Assembly (NCBI GenBank): GCA_947306285.1
Contig: CAMZGB010000065.1
Span: forward strand, 1-6,063
DNA: 6,063 nucleotides
DNA from: an uncultured Lachnospira sp.
Lineage (GTDB): Bacteria; Bacillota; Clostridia; Lachnospirales; Lachnospiraceae
Direction: 5' to 3'
Shown piece by piece: positions 4,529 through 6,063 of this stretch. Under the pieces are notes generated by a model that was not told the DNA's origin, made no database searches, and saw only the letters and a program-made list of their open reading frames with translations. The position numbers were made by a program, and so were the translations under genes. The first letter of the stretch is position 1, and every line of letters starts with the position of its first letter.

Positions 4529-6063
4529 TTACTCCACTTCTGTAATAATTGGAATGATTACTGGGCGTCTCTTCATCTCGCTCCAAATGTAATCACTCAA
4601 GTTATCTTTGATTGCATTTTTGATTGTTGCCCAATCTGCCTTAGGGTCTGAAAGCACGTCATCTAGCGCGTCTTCAACCACATACTTGGCATCTTCTATC
4701 AACTCTTCAGCCTCGCGCACATATACGAAACCACGACTCACAATGTCTGGTCCTGCAAGAAGCTGATTTGTAAATCTTTGCAATGTGATAACGACGATAA
4801 TAATACCACTTTCTGCTAGGCTTTGTCTATCCCTAAGCACGATATTACCAATGTCGCCAACACCCAAGCCGTCGACTAAGACAGTACCATGTGGCACTTC
4901 GTCGACTACTTTGCCGCTGTCTTCACCCAGCTCTAGCACGTCACCAGATTTAAGAATGAAAACATTATCCTTCTCCACTCCCATTCGCTGAGCAAGTTTA
5001 CCATGCTCACGAAGATGACGGAATTCACCGTGGACTGGAATTGCAAATTTAGGTTTAATGAGCGAGTACATAAGTTTGATTTCTTCCTGGCACGCGTGAC
5101 CTGACACGTGAGTATCCTGGAAGATTACCTCTGCACCCTTCTCATAAAGTTCGTTAATTACCTTTGACACAGCCTTCTCGTTACCAGGGATAGGTGTTGA
5201 ACTAAATACGATTGTATCGTTTGGTCCAATCTCAACCTTCTTATGGATGCTAGCAGCCATACGAGATAGCGCCGCCATAGATTCACCCTGACTACCCGTA
5301 GTGATAAGTACGAGTTGATCGTCCGTGTAGTTTTCCATCTCTTCTATTGTAATCAATGTGTTGTCTGGAATCTTAATGTAGCCAAGTTCTCTCGCAACCG
5401 AGATTACATTGACCATGCTTCGGCCTTCCACGACAACCTTACGATTATATTTATACGCAGTGTTTATAATCTGCTGCACTCTATCTACGTTCGATGCGAA
5501 TGTCGCAATAATAATTCGATTCTTTGTGTGCTCGTGGAAGATATGGTCGAATGTCTTTCCAACCTCACTCTCCGATGGAGTAAATCCTGGACGAAGTACG
5601 TTTGTACTATCGCACATAAGAGCAAGCACTCCACGTTTTCCTAAATCGCTTAGTCTTGCTAGATTTATTGCATCACCAAACACTGGCGTATAATCCACCT
5701 TAAAGTCTCCAGTATGAATTATGATTCCCGCTGGAGTGTGAATTGCAAGAGCTGCTGCATCAGCAATCGAATGGTTTGTCTTGATAAACTCGATTCTGAA
5801 GTCAGCCAAATGGATGCTCTGTCCAAACTTAACAACTTTACGTTTTACAACATCCATTAGCTCGTGCTCAACTAATTTGCCTTCGATGATGCCCATCGTT
5901 AGCTTAGTTGCGTATACAGGTGCGTTAATCTCTTTCAACACGAAAGGTAGCGCACCAATATGATCCTCGTGACCATGTGTGATCACGAAGCCTTTTATCT
6001 TTTCCTTATTATCGCGTAGGAATTGAATGTCTGGAATTACACAGTCAATTCCAAGCATTTCCT
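4529..6063 (-). CDS. rnj: Ribonuclease J (5' end beyond the window)
   Basis: Metallo-beta-lactamase/beta-CASP ribonuclease that acts as an endonuclease and 5'-3' exonuclease in mRNA turnover and rRNA maturation in the cytoplasm. Numbering from the first visible methionine (6058), the zinc motifs are HGHEDH (28-33), H96 and HTGD (115-118). The beta-CASP region carries TTGSQGE (253-259) and HVSGHA (317-322), followed by VHGE (342-345). The C-terminal domain runs to 509 (about 395 onward, VDGLGVGDIGNIVLRDRQ). The visible methionine is not the true start. The frame stays open to the edge (a GAA codon precedes it), and RNase J normally has about 45 more residues with a GG.(D/E)EIGKN-type opening, which fits a total near 555. 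It heads the visible operon; its promoter is outside the window. Whether the genome has one or two RNase J genes cannot be seen. Confidence 0.95.
   Translation of the reverse strand, partial: EMLGIDCVIPDIQFLRDNKEKIKGFVITHGHEDHIGALPFVLKEINAPVYATKLTMGIIEGKLVEHELMDVVKRKVVKFGQSIHLADFRIEFIKTNHSIADAAALAIHTPAGIIIHTGDFKVDYTPVFGDAINLARLSDLGKRGVLALMCDSTNVLRPGFTPSESEVGKTFDHIFHEHTKNRIIIATFASNVDRVQQIINTAYKYNRKVVVEGRSMVNVISVARELGYIKIPDNTLITIEEMENYTDDQLVLITTGSQGESMAALSRMAASIHKKVEIGPNDTIVFSSTPIPGNEKAVSKVINELYEKGAEVIFQDTHVSGHACQEEIKLMYSLIKPKFAIPVHGEFRHLREHGKLAQRMGVEKDNVFILKSGDVLELGEDSGKVVDEVPHGTVLVDGLGVGDIGNIVLRDRQSLAESGIIIVVITLQRFTNQLLAGPDIVSRGFVYVREAEELIEDAKYVVEDALDDVLSDPKADWATIKNAIKDNLSDYIWSEMKRRPVIIPIITEVE

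Noticed and set aside
4529..6058. Treating RNase J as complete from the methionine at 6058
   Set aside because: The frame remains open to the window edge and the conserved N-terminal strand region of the family is missing, so the gene is partial.
1..6063. CRISPR array, tRNA/rRNA gene, insertion sequence or integrase
   Set aside because: No regularly spaced repeats, no cloverleaf or rRNA-like stretch, and no transposase or recombinase motifs were found on either strand.

Overview
The window looks like chromosome of a low-GC Gram-positive anaerobe, most likely a Lachnospiraceae-type Clostridium relative (Butyrivibrio/Pseudobutyrivibrio/Roseburia-like). The evidence is the protein sequences, strong AGGAGG-type ribosome sites, A+T-rich DNA, and the order RNase J - short MltG-like protein - YrrM-type methyltransferase - U32 protein, which resembles the Bacillus yrrL-yrrM-yrrN region. 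Species cannot be assigned. All convincing protein genes are on the minus strand, so the window reads right to left.

Right part (about 2212-6063) is a core operon. It holds RNase J (its 5' end lies beyond the right edge), a 136-aa membrane-anchored MltG-like protein lacking the catalytic domain, an O-methyltransferase of the TrmR/YrrM family and a U32 protein of the TrhP family. The genes are separated by 4 nt or overlap by 4 nt (ATGA), and the operon ends in a strong hairpin terminator at 2212-2253. The last two enzymes probably act in sequence on tRNA wobble uridine (U34 to ho5U34, then to mo5U34).

Left part (1-2156) is an accessory cassette, visibly richer in A+T. It starts with its own promoter (TTGACA, 17-nt spacer, TAAAGT) and encodes an XRE repressor and an ImmA/IrrE-type HExxH protease overlapping by 4 nt. 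This pairing is typical of phage- and ICE-type derepression switches. After a structured 163-nt intergenic region come a DUF4417 protein, then an overlapping 117-aa protein that looks like a free-standing polymorphic-toxin C-terminal domain (HYH...NP and YLDKNGKPV motifs). An ATGA-overlapping gene then runs off the left edge and is in the position expected for an immunity gene.

The intergenic region at 1038-1200 is the most unusual DNA here. It holds a perfect 12-bp inverted repeat, a plus-strand promoter-like pair, a GNRA-capped hairpin and a strong plus-strand terminator hairpin with seven T. Together these could define a roughly 73-nt small RNA antisense to the leader of the DUF4417/toxin-like genes. 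A candidate system is therefore repressor + protease + antisense RNA + DUF4417 + toxin-like domain + possible immunity protein. The parts are visible in the sequence; their working as one system is inference.
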